The position numbers and the translations under genes were made by a program. DNA of 33,765 nucleotides, from the NCBI GenBank assembly GCA_045646525.1, contig JAZRKX010000048.1, positions 1 through 33,765 on the forward strand, written 5' to 3'. The notes below the pieces were generated by a model, which saw only the letters and a program-made list of their open reading frames with translations, searched no databases and was not told where the DNA came from. Shown here piece after piece: positions 23,763-31,088 of the stretch (positions are counted from its first letter, which is position 1; each line of letters begins with the position of its first letter). Source of the stretch: RGIG8748 sp045646525. Its GTDB lineage: Bacteria; Bacillota; Clostridia; UMGS1810.

Positions 23763-24061
23763 AAATAGATACAATTAGATACGATTTGATACAGGGGTTG
23801 AGGTTTCTCAGCCCCTGTTTTTATGCGATTTTTGGGCAGTAATGTTTCGTGTACTTCCTGGTCACGAAACTACGACGAAATTTCACATAGAAAAATGATA
23901 ATTTAAGGGCAAATAAGGGATAGACAAGGGAAAGGAATTTTTACGATGAATTTTCTTGTGTCTTCCCTTATTTTGTTTTCAAACACAGATATATCAAGGG
24001 TTTCAAGCCTTCTGTATAATACAAATAAGGGAAACCTTAATACATTACAGGAGGATTTATT
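23763..24061 (+). promoter_or_regulatory. Left-end control region of the element
   Basis: No gene here. It holds: three ~10-bp direct repeats of the type AGATACRATT (23767-23796); a terminator hairpin CAGGGGTTGAG/CTCAGCCCCTG with Ts (23792-23822), which serves rbr; an inverted pair GTTTCGTG/CACGAAAC (23844-23870); and three copies of CAAATAAGGGA (23910-23920, 24022-24032, and inverted at 23964-23974), two of which form a long imperfect hairpin. The repeats are likely integrase arm-binding or regulatory sites. A TATAAT lies at 24015-24020, without a good -35 box. Confidence 0.6.
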
Positions 24062-25234
24062 ATGAAAGGAAGTATCAGAAAAAAGGGAAAAACATGGTCG
24101 TATCGGGTGTATGTAAGTACAGTTGACGGTCAGAACAAACAAATTGAGAAAGGCGGTTTCAAAACTAAAAAAGATGCGGGACTTGCACTCACAAAGTTCG
24201 TAAATGACTACGAGGAAACAGGTGTTTATCCTGAAAACAAGAAGATAACATTTAACGAGGTTTACGAGGAGTTCATTGAACTTGAGGGAAAACTAACAAG
24301 AGCTTATGCAACACTTAAAAAGTATGATTCTATGTATAGGAATCATTTTAAACCTGCCTTTGGCGATTTTTATATGTATGCGGTCACGCCTAAAGCGCTT
24401 GAAAGGTTTGTGAATGAAAAAGGAGAAAAGTATAGCGAGGAATTTGTGAAGGGATTGTTTAAAACATTAAAATGTATTTTTGATTATGCCCACAGAAAAA
24501 GATATATGAAGCACAATATATTTGATGATGTACTGCCTCCGCCCGATCCGAGACATGTAGGCGAGATTAAAGTTTATTCACCTGAAGAATTGTCCCTTAT
24601 GTATAAACGGCTTGAAAGTACAAATGTAAGAATACCATTCTACATTGCTCTCAATACCGGACTAAGAGAAAGTGAATGTATGGGACTTAGATGGCATGAT
24701 GTAAATTTTGAAAAGAAAACTATAAGTGTTAATAAGCAACTTTTATATCAGGATAGAAAATGGTGCTTCTGCCCACTTAAAACTAAAAACTCATACAGAA
24801 CAATAAATATATCTGATAACTTTGTGAAATTCTTAAAGGAGTTAAAAGGACAACAAACAAAGAATAAAAAACTTTATGGTGATGGATATAAAAGAAACTT
24901 CGTCACCGAGCGATTGCATAAAAATAAGGAAAACTATATTGAGGTAAATGACTTTATAAATGTAAAAGAAAACGGCGAAATGCTGACACATAACAGTATT
25001 AAGTTCCTGTCAAGAATAATAAGGGACGATTTGCATATTCCGTTTAAGTTCCATAATCTTCGCCATACATATGCAACCATATTAGCTGAGAGCGGTATAA
25101 GTCCAAGATATGTGCAGGAAATGTTAGGACACTCAAAACTTGAATTTACATTGAAATATTATACTCACACTACCGGGCATATGGCAGATATGGCGAGGTT
25201 GGTGATTGATGAAAGAATTGATTCGATATATTGA
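24062..25234 (+). CDS. int: Tyrosine site-specific integrase
   Basis: This Tn916/phage-type tyrosine recombinase should integrate and excise the element at the rbr 3' end. The 390-residue protein has an N-terminal arm-DNA-binding domain (about 1-55, beginning GSIRKKGKTWSYRV), a SAM-like core-binding domain (about 62-165) and a catalytic domain with the full set R202, K242, H331-x-x-R334, H357 and nucleophile Y367 (YYTHTT). The ATG at 24062 follows ACAGGAGG. All catalytic residues are present and the length is normal, so it is probably active. It sits next to attL and reads into the element, as expected. Confidence 0.93.
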   Translation: MKGSIRKKGKTWSYRVYVSTVDGQNKQIEKGGFKTKKDAGLALTKFVNDYEETGVYPENKKITFNEVYEEFIELEGKLTRAYATLKKYDSMYRNHFKPAFGDFYMYAVTPKALERFVNEKGEKYSEEFVKGLFKTLKCIFDYAHRKRYMKHNIFDDVLPPPDPRHVGEIKVYSPEELSLMYKRLESTNVRIPFYIALNTGLRESECMGLRWHDVNFEKKTISVNKQLLYQDRKWCFCPLKTKNSYRTINISDNFVKFLKELKGQQTKNKKLYGDGYKRNFVTERLHKNKENYIEVNDFINVKENGEMLTHNSIKFLSRIIRDDLHIPFKFHNLRHTYATILAESGISPRYVQEMLGHSKLEFTLKYYTHTTGHMADMARLVIDERIDSIY

Positions 25235-25318
25235 TAAAATAACGCTTTTTGAAAAATGCTTATTTTTACATGATTAGTTGTGCAATTCGACGAAAATTAT
25301 ATTTTTTCTGAAAAAATA

Positions 25319-25346
25319 TTGCATATTTCATAAAATGAGGTATAAT
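25319..25346 (+). promoter_or_regulatory. Promoter of the ATPase/TOPRIM operon
   Basis: TTGCAT (25319-25324), 16-base spacer, TATAAT (25341-25346), 25 bases before the ATPase start. The cassette thus has its own promoter separate from the integrase. Confidence 0.75.
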
Positions 25347-25370
25347 ATATATTACAAGGAGGAGATGGAT

Positions 25371-26666
25371 ATGTTAATAGCGTTAAAAATGAACAATTGC
25401 TTTATTTACAATAGAGAGGTAATGTTTTCGATGCGTGCTGATATGCGTTACAAGAGATTTTCTAACAACGTATCATCATATGAAAATAGCAACATACTAA
25501 AAACAGCCATAGTTATAGGTCCTAATAATGCCGGAAAAACAAACTTAATTAAGTGTATTAAGGCACTTAAGAGAATTATGCTGAATTCAAAATCAACAAT
25601 ATTGTTGAAACATTTATTTTCAGATAGTTCAGTATGTGAATTGTCGGCTACATTTTTAGAAAACAATAAGGAATATGTTTTTGAAGTAAAATATGATACA
25701 AAAACACGAGAATACCTTTATGAAAGATTTGCGCATATCACTTATGATCAATATAAAAACAAAAAAGAAATCGATATAATAGTTCGAGATAATATATCAC
25801 AATCATATTTTTGTGAAGCAGACGATGTTGTTCAAGCAATGCGTATAGCGGCAAAAAACAATATACTTATTTACTTGCTAGATACAGAACAGTTTGAAGT
25901 GTTGGAAAATGTTAAGAAAATTATAACTTCTTTTGCATCTAAAATTGATATTGTTGATATGAACGATATTGATGTTAGAAAGACAATGAAATTTTTAAAA
26001 GAACCTAGCGATATGCAAAAAAAGATAGTGGATTTTATTAGAAATGCAGATGTTTCCTTAGATGATTATAAATATCTTAATGATGATGAAGTTAAAATTA
26101 ATTTAGAAAACATAGAGAGCGAAAATCCTGTTCCACAAGAAAAGGTATTGCGTTTGTCTGAATCTATAGTAGAAATGTTACATTTGACATCTGTATATAA
26201 AGGCAGGCAAGTACCAAGTCTTGTTTATGATTCTACTGGCACAAAAAAAATAATTGCTATTGCTAGTTATGTAATGGATGCAATAGAAAACGGAAGAATT
26301 CTAATTGTTGATGAATTAGATAATAGTTTGCATTTCAAATTAACAAGAGCAATAATTACCTTATTTAACAATGAATTAAATAAGAAAGCACAACTAATAT
26401 GTACTGTTCATGATGTTTCGTTATTAGACTGTAAAAAGCTCTTCAGAAAAGAACAAATTTGGTTTGCTCATAAGGATAGAGATAATGCATATTTGTATTC
26501 TTTATCTGAATTTACAAGCGAAAATGATGGAATAAGGGATACAAGTGATATAGTACAGAAATATAAAAGTGGTGTTTTCGGGGCTTTGCCAGATCCTGAT
26601 TTGTTCCAATCTTTAATGGAGGTGCATACAAATGTCAACAGTGCCGACATTATCGACGAAACATAA
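25371..26666 (+). CDS. AAA/ABC-type ATPase of a two-gene defence-like cassette
   Basis: The 431-residue protein has Walker A GPNNAGKT (50-57), Walker B LIVDELD (311-317) followed by NSLH, and a switch histidine in TVHD (347). A DSTGTKK segment around residue 285 stands where the ABC signature is expected. This is the AAA_15/AAA_21 group that includes RloA, AbiLi, PARIS AriA and the ATPase part of OLD nucleases. A region of roughly 200 residues between Walker A and the signature looks helical and is probably the sensor/coiled-coil arm. The ATG at 25371 lies eight bases from AAGGAGG; the ATG at 25365 is too close. The gene is AT-rich against host genes. A defence role is inferred from architecture, partner and mobile context. 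Confidence 0.82.
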   Translation: MLIALKMNNCFIYNREVMFSMRADMRYKRFSNNVSSYENSNILKTAIVIGPNNAGKTNLIKCIKALKRIMLNSKSTILLKHLFSDSSVCELSATFLENNKEYVFEVKYDTKTREYLYERFAHITYDQYKNKKEIDIIVRDNISQSYFCEADDVVQAMRIAAKNNILIYLLDTEQFEVLENVKKIITSFASKIDIVDMNDIDVRKTMKFLKEPSDMQKKIVDFIRNADVSLDDYKYLNDDEVKINLENIESENPVPQEKVLRLSESIVEMLHLTSVYKGRQVPSLVYDSTGTKKIIAIASYVMDAIENGRILIVDELDNSLHFKLTRAIITLFNNELNKKAQLICTVHDVSLLDCKKLFRKEQIWFAHKDRDNAYLYSLSEFTSENDGIRDTSDIVQKYKSGVFGALPDPDLFQSLMEVHTNVNSADIIDET

Positions 26667-27255
26667 GATCGGTATAATCCGTGAAGGGTTTGAAGACCAT
26701 GCTTATATTTCACGATTATTAGAGCTCAATGTTTGGAATGATATATATGAATTCATACCTATAAACGCAAAAAGTGCATCGAATATTTTTCCAGTATATC
26801 AAGATAAGTATTCTAACGATAAATATGAACTAGTATTGATTTTTTGCGATACTGACAAAAAACCTTATAGAGAGTATTTGCCATTAAAAAATCAACTCAA
26901 TGAGTTTCATGGAAATACAGATGCTGCAGATAAAATAGTTATATTCGCAAATCCATGTACAATGCAAATTATATTATCTCATTTTGGTGATGTGTTTTTA
27001 AAAAACCAAGGTAAAAAGACAAATGCCAATATAATATATGAATTGACAGGAGTAAATAATTATGATGCTCATGAAGACCAGATAACAGAACTTTGCAGTA
27101 AGATATTTAAACGAACTTATGAACCGATGAAAGAACGAATACGAAATATTAATAATGGAGATGATGTATCAGCAAGCACAAATTTCATTGAATTTATAGA
27201 AAAATTTGAATCGGATGATGCAAGGTGGATTCAAGACATAAACGATTTGCTTTAA
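26632..27255 (+). CDS. TOPRIM-like partner protein of the ATPase
   Basis: The 207-residue protein begins with a beta strand and a glutamate in IIREGFEDHAYI (E18, E21/D22), then IFCDTDKK (D73-x-D75) at the end of a second strand. This E...DxD arrangement is the TOPRIM metal site found in OLD, RloB-like and PARIS AriB (DUF4435) effectors. It is shorter than AriB and the rest of the chain matches nothing I know. Its ATG has GGAGGT upstream and lies 35 bases inside the ATPase gene, so the two are translated from one message. Likely role: a metal-dependent nuclease effector held or triggered by the ATPase. The TOPRIM call is from motif reading only. Confidence 0.65.
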   Translation: MSTVPTLSTKHKIGIIREGFEDHAYISRLLELNVWNDIYEFIPINAKSASNIFPVYQDKYSNDKYELVLIFCDTDKKPYREYLPLKNQLNEFHGNTDAADKIVIFANPCTMQIILSHFGDVFLKNQGKKTNANIIYELTGVNNYDAHEDQITELCSKIFKRTYEPMKERIRNINNGDDVSASTNFIEFIEKFESDDARWIQDINDLL

Positions 27256-27259
27256 CTAC

Positions 27260-27355
27260 TTGCACAATTCTACAAAATATGCTATAATAAGACCATAAAG
27301 CAGATGCAACGACAATCTGTGGGCAAAAAATTCTTGTGGGCAAACGGTGGGCAAA
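27260..27355 (+). promoter_or_regulatory. Right-end region: promoter and GTGGGCAAA repeats
   Basis: TTGCAC (27260-27265), 17-base spacer, TATAAT (27283-27288) form a good promoter that reads towards attR, with no gene behind it inside the element. GTGGGCAAA occurs three times (27319-27327, 27336-27344, 27347-27355). GGGCAAA also occurs once in the left end, at 23908-23914. These look like integrase arm-type sites. Confidence 0.6.
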
Positions 27356-27413
27356 TTGAGTACCGAAAGACTGCAAACCCGCATAAATAAAGGATTTCTG
27401 ATTGGGAATCTGT

Positions 27414-27469
27414 GATGAGGCAGACACGGCAAGGGTCTTGAAGGACTTCTTAACAGATATTTTAAATAA
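27414..27469 (+). other. Right attachment junction (attR) with stranded rbr 3' end
   Basis: Read in the frame of rbr, 27425-27469 encodes RHGKGLEGLLNRYFK and a stop, matching the rbr C terminus. Two stop codons precede it, so it is not expressed. Its codon choice resembles the body of rbr, and an intrinsic terminator follows. It is most simply the original host gene end displaced by integration. Confidence 0.82.
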
Positions 27470-27480
27470 GATAGTTTTTA

Positions 27481-27515
27481 AAACTCTGCCGTCATTACGG
27501 CAGGGTTTGTTTTAT
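27481..27515 (+). terminator. Probable original terminator of rbr
   Basis: AAACTCTGCCGT (27481-27492) pairs with ACGGCAGGGTTT (27497-27508) with one wobble, followed by Ts. It lies 12 bases after the stranded rbr stop. Confidence 0.8.
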
Positions 27516-27591
27516 CGAAAAATTCTTCCGTCGGTTAAGTATTTTATGAATTTATATGAGTAAAATAATACTTATAAGGAGTTGATTTTGT

Positions 27592-27969
27592 ATGAAGAAA
27601 ATTTTATCAGTTGTGCTTTTGGGCATAATGGTTTTGACACTTTTTACAGCTTGCTCGTCCAGAAATGATAAAGCGCCTGCAAATGATACGCAGGATTTGG
27701 GTAAATCCGTAAACACCGTTCCTTCCGCTCAGTCAAATATGAACAGTGAGAATAAGGGCGATTTCATAGGGGAGAACAAAGCCAAGGAAATAGCATTGGA
27801 AAGGGCAGGAATATCAGGCGATGATATCGTGTTCGAAAGGGTAGAATTAGACCTTGACGACGGAATCTGGCAGTATGAGGTTGAGTTCAGACAGGGAAGA
27901 TGGGAGTATGATGCGGACATAAAGGCAGATGACGGCACCGTACTTTCCTTTGACAAGGATTACGATTAA
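27592..27969 (+). CDS. PepSY-like lipoprotein
   Basis: The 125-residue protein has a lipoprotein signal peptide (MKKILSVVLLGIMVLTLFTAC, lipobox cysteine at residue 21), a Ser/Asn-rich linker (22-58), and a C-terminal domain (about 60-125). That domain has the PepSY pattern: an N-terminal helix ENKAKEIALERAG followed by strands including WQYEVEF and YDADIKADDGTVLS. Such domains are thought to inhibit or modulate extracytoplasmic proteases. It is exported and lipid-anchored. The start follows AAGGAG. It is the first intact host gene right of the element. No strong promoter was seen. Confidence 0.8.
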   Translation: MKKILSVVLLGIMVLTLFTACSSRNDKAPANDTQDLGKSVNTVPSAQSNMNSENKGDFIGENKAKEIALERAGISGDDIVFERVELDLDDGIWQYEVEFRQGRWEYDADIKADDGTVLSFDKDYD

Positions 27970-27979
27970 TTCATTTTTG

Positions 27980-28014
27980 ACACCCTTCGCTTTTCGGAGG
28001 GTGTTGTTTTTTTT
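27980..28014 (+). terminator. Terminator after the lipoprotein gene
   Basis: ACACCCTTCG (27980-27989) pairs with CGGAGGGTGT (27995-28004) with one wobble pair; eight Ts follow shortly after. Confidence 0.88.
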
Positions 28015-28032
28015 AGGGTTGTGTGTTATAAT
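28004..28032 (+). promoter_or_regulatory. Promoter of the SPFH gene
   Basis: TTGTTT (28004-28009), 17-base spacer, TATAAT (28027-28032). It begins within the preceding terminator's T-run. Confidence 0.65.
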
Positions 28033-28072
28033 ATAAATACTGAATTACATTTTTGTAAAGGAGATGCAGTAT

Positions 28073-29020
28073 ATGGAAGGTATTTTAACAGTTGTACTCA
28101 TTATTTTTATCATTTTGATTTGCAACATCAAGATTGTTCCTCAGGCACATGAGTTTGTAATTGAGCTTCTCGGTAAATACAGAACAACCTGGACTGCGGG
28201 AATTCACTTTAAAATCCCGTTTATAGAAAAAATTTCAAAAAGGGTTACACTTCAGGAACAGGTGCTCGATTCGCCGCCCCAGCCTGTAATCACCAAGGAT
28301 AATGTTACCATGCAGATAGATACCGTAATATATTATGCGATATATGACGCAAAGCTTTTTGCATACGGTGCGGTAAACCCCATATCTGCGCTTGCCAATC
28401 TTGCGGCAACCACCCTTAGAAACCTTGTAGGCGAACTTGAACTCGACGGTACTTTAACATCCAGAGACACGATAAATGCCAAGATGACAAATATTCTTGA
28501 CGAAGCCACAGACAAGTGGGGTATAAAGGTAAACAGAGTTGAGCTAAGAAATATAATTCCGCCCAAGGAAATACAAAACGCGATGGAAAAGCAGATGAAA
28601 GCCGAGCGCGAAAGACGAGAAACCATGCTTCAGGCAGAGGGTCACAAGGCGGCGGCAATAACACGCGCCGAGGGTGACAAGCAGGCTATGATTCTTGCCG
28701 CAGAGGGCGAAAGGGATGCCCGAATTGCCAGAGCAGAGGGTGAGTCAAAGGCTATTTACCTGCAGAAAAAAGCTGAAGCGGACGGTCTTGCGGAGCTTAA
28801 AAAAGCGGGTGTAGATGCGGGAGTGCTCGAACTTAAAAAGTACGAAGCATTAATCGCTATGTCCGATGGAAAAGCAGCCAAAATTATTGTGCCCACAGAT
28901 GTTGTGGATATGGCAAAGGGCAATATAATATTCTCTGAAACAAGCGGTCTGGGAGACAGCACAGAGCCTGCAAAGGAAGCACTAAAGCCCGTTAAAAAAT
29001 CCGACCCTTGCTGTGATTAA
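28073..29020 (+). CDS. SPFH/band-7 (stomatin-like) membrane protein
   Basis: The 315-residue protein has one N-terminal membrane helix (about 2-20) and an SPFH domain (about 20-185: PQAHEFVIELLGKY, DNVTMQIDTVIYYAIYD, LDEATDKWGIKVNRVELRNIIPP). An Ala/Glu-rich coiled-coil region (about 190-265) has repeated AEGE/AEGD motifs, and the tail ends in DPCCD. Stomatin/QmcA-type proteins form oligomeric rings that organise membrane microdomains and regulate proteases; they often pair with an NfeD protein, which is absent here. I chose ATG 28073, nine bases from GGAG; the ATG at 28064 directly abuts it. The C-terminal CC pair is unusual and could be lipidated or bind metal. Confidence 0.88.
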   Translation: MEGILTVVLIIFIILICNIKIVPQAHEFVIELLGKYRTTWTAGIHFKIPFIEKISKRVTLQEQVLDSPPQPVITKDNVTMQIDTVIYYAIYDAKLFAYGAVNPISALANLAATTLRNLVGELELDGTLTSRDTINAKMTNILDEATDKWGIKVNRVELRNIIPPKEIQNAMEKQMKAERERRETMLQAEGHKAAAITRAEGDKQAMILAAEGERDARIARAEGESKAIYLQKKAEADGLAELKKAGVDAGVLELKKYEALIAMSDGKAAKIIVPTDVVDMAKGNIIFSETSGLGDSTEPAKEALKPVKKSDPCCD

Positions 29021-29031
29021 TATGTAAATTT

Positions 29032-29076
29032 AAAAGGGACTGTAAAAAACGAAAAATGTTTTTTACAGTCCCTTTT
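29032..29076. terminator. Bidirectional terminator between the SPFH gene and tRNA-Met
   Basis: Perfect 19-base arms AAAAGGGACTGTAAAAAAC (29032-29050) and its complement (29058-29076). It can end the plus-strand SPFH transcript and the minus-strand tRNA. The arm resembles the ends of the MITE-like repeat at 9924-10062. Confidence 0.88.
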
Positions 29077-29152
29077 GGTAGCGGCAGACGGATTTGAACC
29101 ATCGACACTGCGGGTATGAACCGCATGCTCTAGCCAACTGAGCTATGCCGCC
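29076..29152 (-). tRNA. tRNA-Met (anticodon CAT)
   Basis: Reading the minus strand from 29152: acceptor GGCGGCA pairs with TGCCGCT (first pair a wobble), the D arm contains GCTCAGTTGGCTAGAGC, the anticodon stem GCGGT/ACCCGC holds loop TTCATAC with anticodon CAT, the T arm has GGTTCGAATCC, the discriminator is A and CCA is encoded. The first pair being G-U rather than mismatched C-A argues for the elongator rather than the initiator, though CAT could also be an Ile-tRNA with modified C34. Confidence 0.93.
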
Positions 29153-29159
29153 GTATTTA

Positions 29160-29217
29160 ATTAGGTCGCAACTTTAAGCGACCTAATCATTATAGTATAT
29201 TTTTATTTTGTTGTCAA
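29160..29217 (-). promoter_or_regulatory. tRNA-Met promoter and start-site hairpin
   Basis: On the minus strand TTGACA (29217-29212), 17-base spacer, TATAAT (29194-29189): a full-consensus promoter. A 10-bp inverted repeat ATTAGGTCGC/GCGACCTAAT (29160-29169, 29178-29187) lies at the start site, and could also slow read-through from metF, which is transcribed in the same direction. Confidence 0.85.
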
Positions 29218-29243
29218 GCTATTTTGTGTAATTTTTTGAAAAA

Positions 29244-30119
29244 TTATCCCAATATATCGGAAAGACTCTGCATAATCCTTTCCGCCACCTCGGGTTTGTT
29301 CATGGAATACACATGTACATTCTTTATTCCGTTTGCAAACAGGTCTATTATCTGGTCTGTGGCATACACAATGCCCGCCTGCTTCATGGCATCGGGACTG
29401 GAGCCGAATTTGTCTACAAGACTTTTAAATCTCTGGGGCATAAATGAGCCCGAAAGCTTGATGGCTCTGTCTACCTGATTGGCATTGGTTATGGGCATTA
29501 TACCGGGGATAACGGGCACGGTAATTCCTGCCTCGCGGATTTTGTAGAGGAAATTGTAGAGAAGATTGTTGTCGAAGAACATCTGCGTGGTTATAAAGGA
29601 ACAACCGGCATCAACCTTTTCCTTAAGGTGCTTTATATCCTCATGCTGATTCTCGCTTTCGGGATGTATTTCGGGATAGCACGCACATCCTATGCAAAAG
29701 TCCCCGCTTATTTCCTTTATGTCATTTATAAGCTCTACCGCGTAGTTGTAATCCCACTTGCTGCGGTCTGCATTTTCCATGCCCTGAGGTATATCGCCTC
29801 TAAGAGCCATTATGTTCTCTATGCCTGCTTCTTTGAGCTGATTTATCTTACTGCGGACAGTATCCTTATTTGAGGATACGCAGGTAAGGTGCGCAAGGGT
29901 GGGTACACCGTAATTCTTTTTTATATTCTTTGCTATATCCAGAGTGTATCTGCTTGTGCCTCCGCCTGCACCGTATGTCACACTCATAAATGACGGCTTC
30001 AGCTTGGCTATCTCCTCTGTGGCATGGCGCACGGTATCAAACGAGGAATCCGTCTTGGGCGGAAACACCTCAAAGGAAAGCGATAGTCTGTCACTTTCCA
30101 ATATCTTACTTATTTTCAT
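29244..30119 (-). CDS. metF: 5,10-methylenetetrahydrofolate reductase
   Basis: MetF reduces methylene-THF to methyl-THF, used for methionine synthesis or, in acetogens, the methyl branch of CO2 fixation. The 291-residue FAD-dependent TIM barrel shows SFEVFPPKTD, FMSVTYGAGGG, HLTCV, NIMALRGD and TQMFFDN. The ATG at 30119 follows GGAGGT. It starts 13 bases after a CobW-type gene and is the last gene of that operon, an uncommon pairing. No methionine synthase, SAM riboswitch or Wood-Ljungdahl gene is in the window, so I cannot tell which pathway it serves. Confidence 0.94.
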   Translation of the reverse strand: MKISKILESDRLSLSFEVFPPKTDSSFDTVRHATEEIAKLKPSFMSVTYGAGGGTSRYTLDIAKNIKKNYGVPTLAHLTCVSSNKDTVRSKINQLKEAGIENIMALRGDIPQGMENADRSKWDYNYAVELINDIKEISGDFCIGCACYPEIHPESENQHEDIKHLKEKVDAGCSFITTQMFFDNNLLYNFLYKIREAGITVPVIPGIMPITNANQVDRAIKLSGSFMPQRFKSLVDKFGSSPDAMKQAGIVYATDQIIDLFANGIKNVHVYSMNKPEVAERIMQSLSDILG

Positions 30120-30132
30120 TTGTATACCTCCA

Positions 30133-31080
30133 TTAATAAAAGGTTGCTACTTCCTGCTCGGGTGCGCTTGTCATTATTACTTCGGAAGCTGTGAGTATGG
30201 GTCCCTTGGATTTGTACAGCTTATGAAATTCGCGGGTAAATTTGGCTTCTACTATAATCCAGTCGCGGTTTTTTAAGCTTACACCCTTGGGGAGCTTTGT
30301 TATTAAGCCTTTGAATTCTATATCATCTGCGCAACAGGTCATTACATGTCTTCCGCATACCACAATGCCGTCTCCGAATTTTTCGTTTACGGCTACAATG
30401 CCCTTGAATTTAACTGTCTTGCCCACATATTTTTTCATATCCTCTGCCATGTCTCTGAACCAGAGCGCATAGTCCTTGTCGGCTATTTCTATTACGGGGG
30501 CATCTGTATCAAAGGGGAGCGGGTCTTCGGCATCATCGTATTCCATGGTACCGTCGGGATTTTCGTATGCTATGGCACACTGACGGCTCACAGAACGGAC
30601 TATTTTGTGGAATTCGTCCTTAGCGGTGCTCTCATTTGCGCGGTTGAACACAATAAGCTGGGTGGTGGTAAGCTTGTCCACCACAAGCGAGCGCATATTT
30701 GAATTGTAATTTACAAAGGTTGCGGCGTCTGCAAAGGTAATCTCCTGATACACAAACCACTTGGGAGGCAGATTGTTTATAAGGGAGTCCAGAAGCCACA
30801 TTCCGTTGTACTCTACTATGACTCTTTCTATATTGAACTTCTTTTCGAGTGACAGCAGAAATTCCTCGGTAATTTCGCTTTCGTCCTCAACCTCCTGAAT
30901 GAACACATTTCCGCCTGCAAAGCGCGATGTATCATACTCCTCTATACCCTCTTCGCAGAGGAGGAGCAGAGTCCTTTCGCCATCGTGAAAACGGCGGTCT
31001 TCCATGGTTTCCTGTATTGCCTTGGTCTTTCCCGCTTCGAGAAAGCCTGTGAAAATATATAAGGGTATCTGTGGTTTCAT
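30133..31080 (-). CDS. CobW-like GTPase fused to a DUF1980/TIGR03943-like domain
   Basis: The 315-residue protein has an N-terminal G3E GTPase-like domain (Walker A FTGFLEAGKT near residue 10). The usual CxCC metal motif is missing and the base-recognition motif is degenerate (FNRANES). The C-terminal ~100 residues (YVGKTVKFKGIVAVN ... GRHVMTCCADDIEFKGL ... IIVEAKF) resemble the soluble part of TIGR03943/DUF1980 proteins, which elsewhere sit beside predicted permeases and CobW chaperones. The ATG at 31080 has GAGGT five bases upstream; a GTG at 31092 overlaps the preceding stop and is an alternative. Role inferred: metal delivery or sensing together with the His-rich GTPase. Confidence 0.75.
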   Translation of the reverse strand: MKPQIPLYIFTGFLEAGKTKAIQETMEDRRFHDGERTLLLLCEEGIEEYDTSRFAGGNVFIQEVEDESEITEEFLLSLEKKFNIERVIVEYNGMWLLDSLINNLPPKWFVYQEITFADAATFVNYNSNMRSLVVDKLTTTQLIVFNRANESTAKDEFHKIVRSVSRQCAIAYENPDGTMEYDDAEDPLPFDTDAPVIEIADKDYALWFRDMAEDMKKYVGKTVKFKGIVAVNEKFGDGIVVCGRHVMTCCADDIEFKGLITKLPKGVSLKNRDWIIVEAKFTREFHKLYKSKGPILTASEVIMTSAPEQEVATFY

Positions 31081-31088
31081 AGCTGACC

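Larger units (their letters stand above)
23706..27469. mobile_element. Small integrative element carrying an ATPase/TOPRIM pair
   Basis: The element is about 3.76 kb, bounded by two related copies of the rbr 3' end. It contains, left to right: a regulatory region with repeats, a tyrosine integrase, an AAA-type ATPase and a TOPRIM-like protein in overlapping frames, then a right-end region with three GTGGGCAAA repeats. No excisionase, replication or conjugation gene is visible, so it probably moves by integrase alone or with help from another element. Its genes are clearly more AT-rich than the flanking host genes. Host DNA resumes with what looks like the original rbr terminator at 27481-27508. 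Confidence 0.82.

Noticed and set aside
27304..27390. 28-codon frame from ATG 27304 behind the promoter at 27260-27288
   Set aside because: No ribosome binding site, and it consists largely of the GTGGGCAAA repeats, which are better explained as integrase sites.
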